Source: Flavobacteriales bacterium
GTDB lineage: Bacteria; Bacteroidota; Bacteroidia; NS11-12g; UBA955
NCBI GenBank assembly: GCA_947450405.1
Contig: CANFVI010000027.1
Span: 1-14,683, forward strand
Length of the DNA: 14,683 nt
Direction: 5' to 3'
Position 1 is the stretch's first letter; the number at the start of each line of letters is the position of its first letter. The notes beneath the pieces are model-generated. The model searched no databases and was not told the DNA's origin. It was given only the letters and a program-made list of their open reading frames with translations. Below are positions 13,785 through 14,683 of this stretch, piece after piece. The position numbers and the translations under genes were made by a program.

Positions 13785-14683
13785 AATACGCGTTGTTTTT
13801 TAAATAGATCGAAAATGGTTTCGGCGGTTAGTTTTACAAAAACCAACTTGCCGTCAAATGTAAATTGTGGATTGGATAAAGCAAAGATTTCTTTGATTAA
13901 AAATTTAACTTCATCGCTGGAAGTGAAACTTTGAGAATAGTTGACACCTTGCCTCGACATGCTCAGTGCCAAACTTTGATGTTTGGTTAATTTTAAATCA
14001 CCTTGGGTATTTAAATAATCCTCTAAAATATGTTCTATCAGTTTTTGCTCATCGGCAGAGGAAATTTGTGCTGGTAAACCATTTACAAGTATTGAATTCC
14101 CTCCAAAATGACCCAAATCAAAACCCAAATATTTCAAATCATCAATGATCTCTAAGGCCACAGCCAAATGACTTGGCGATAATTCAACATTTCTAGGGAA
14201 AAGCAACTGTTGTGTGGTTCCTTTTAATTGTTCTAACTGCTGAAAATACTGTTGAAAAAGTATGTGTTGGTGACCAAGTCGTTTGTCTATAATATACAAA
14301 TTTCCCTCCACATTTGCAACTACATACCTTTCAGCGAGGTTAAACCAACCCAAAATAACAATGTCATTTTCAGTTGTTGGAAATGCATCTTGTTGTTGTG
14401 AATTTCCAATTGAAGATTGAATGGTTTGTTGGTTAAAATGGGGTTCAACTGAACCTAAAATCTTTTGCCAATCTTGGTTAGAATTTCTATCGTATGGTTT
14501 GCGATCTTGTGTAAAAGGGTTGTACCTCGAATCTACTTTTTCTGTATAAGGCTGTTCTATTCGATTCCAATCATGAGATTGCTGTAGATTATTTGGTTGC
14601 GATAGCCATTGATTGATATTTTCCATCCCCAATATTTCAGAGTTTGGTTGTACTACAAATGTTCCAAGTGCTTTTCTTACCGC
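13781..14683 (-). CDS. mutL: DNA mismatch repair protein MutL, C-terminal part (5' end outside window)
   Basis: The frame is open to the window edge. The first residues seen (AVRKALG, from 14683) match the end of the MutL N-terminal ATPase/transducer domain, so roughly the first 300 codons are missing. A TTG at 14632 and ATG at 14626 are internal, not starts. Then comes a disordered Gln/Asn-rich linker (about 14635-14370) and the C-terminal dimerisation domain, recognisable from ILGWFNLAERYVV and GNLYIID (about 14350-14285). The segment equivalent to the endonuclease motif DQHA(x2)E(x4)E reads D-K-R-L-G-H-Q-H-I-L-F-Q (14287-14252), and the CPHGRP-like motif reads TFDGKL near 13861-13844, so the known metal/nicking residues are mostly absent. 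MutL couples MutS mismatch recognition to downstream repair. First visible gene of the four-gene operon, ending ATGA with rhomboid 1. Confidence 0.9.
   Translation of the reverse strand, partial: AVRKALGTFVVQPNSEILGMENINQWLSQPNNLQQSHDWNRIEQPYTEKVDSRYNPFTQDRKPYDRNSNQDWQKILGSVEPHFNQQTIQSSIGNSQQQDAFPTTENDIVILGWFNLAERYVVANVEGNLYIIDKRLGHQHILFQQYFQQLEQLKGTTQQLLFPRNVELSPSHLAVALEIIDDLKYLGFDLGHFGGNSILVNGLPAQISSADEQKLIEHILEDYLNTQGDLKLTKHQSLALSMSRQGVNYSQSFTSSDEVKFLIKEIFALSNPQFTFDGKLVFVKLTAETIFDLFKKQRVL

Noticed and set aside
1..14683. tRNA, rRNA, CRISPR array, insertion sequence, prophage, toxin-antitoxin or defence locus.
   Set aside because: No cloverleaf-like segment, regularly spaced repeats, transposase or phage protein, terminal inverted repeats, or change in base composition was seen; all long open frames belong to ordinary chromosomal families.

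Overview
The window looks like ordinary, compact chromosome from a low-GC member of the Bacteroidota. The taxonomic call rests on four things: no clear Shine-Dalgarno use, several TAnnTTTG-type -7 promoter elements, the gene order mutL / rhomboid / rhomboid (with a small C-terminal tail domain) / endonuclease-exonuclease-phosphatase protein, and the sequence style of the RecX, HtpG and MPE proteins. I cannot fix the order; Chitinophagales or Sphingobacteriales would fit. There is no prophage, insertion sequence, CRISPR array, tRNA, rRNA or toxin/defence locus that I can see. All genes appear intact except the one cut by the right edge, and no spacer exceeds 165 bases.

Layout. 7-1254 (+) is a membrane-anchored metallophosphoesterase, separated by a perfect 34-bp palindromic bidirectional terminator from htpG (-). 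htpG diverges from recX (+), which meets a secreted protein of unknown function (-). Upstream of that on the same strand is a convincing aminocarboxymuconate-semialdehyde decarboxylase (ACMSD) of the kynurenine pathway. ACMSD diverges from an APC-family amino-acid permease (+). The permease abuts, stop to stop, a two-gene minus-strand sugar unit: a GH13 alpha-amylase-type lipoprotein followed by a SLC45/sucrose-transporter-like MFS permease. Divergent from this are a YbjN-like protein and a helical-repeat lipoprotein (+). The right end is the tightly coupled minus-strand operon mutL (5' part outside the window), rhomboid 1, rhomboid 2 and a membrane EEP-fold protein, with junctions of 4-nt overlap, 3-nt gap and 1-nt overlap.

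How the genes fit together. The amylase/MFS pair reads as alpha-glucan cleavage outside the inner membrane followed by sugar uptake. ACMSD belongs to tryptophan catabolism, but its pathway partners are not here; the divergent amino-acid permease is a possible but unproven partner. htpG and recX are housekeeping stress and recombination genes. Nothing obviously new was found at the level of whole systems.

The observations I would look at again are: a MutL C-terminal domain in which the usual endonuclease motif residues are replaced; perfect -7 boxes 4-9 nt from four start codons, implying leaderless or near-leaderless mRNAs; an exact 16-bp repeat shared by two divergent promoter spacers; operator-like inverted repeats upstream of the amylase and the secreted protein; and convergent gene pairs with zero or negative spacing and no terminator.
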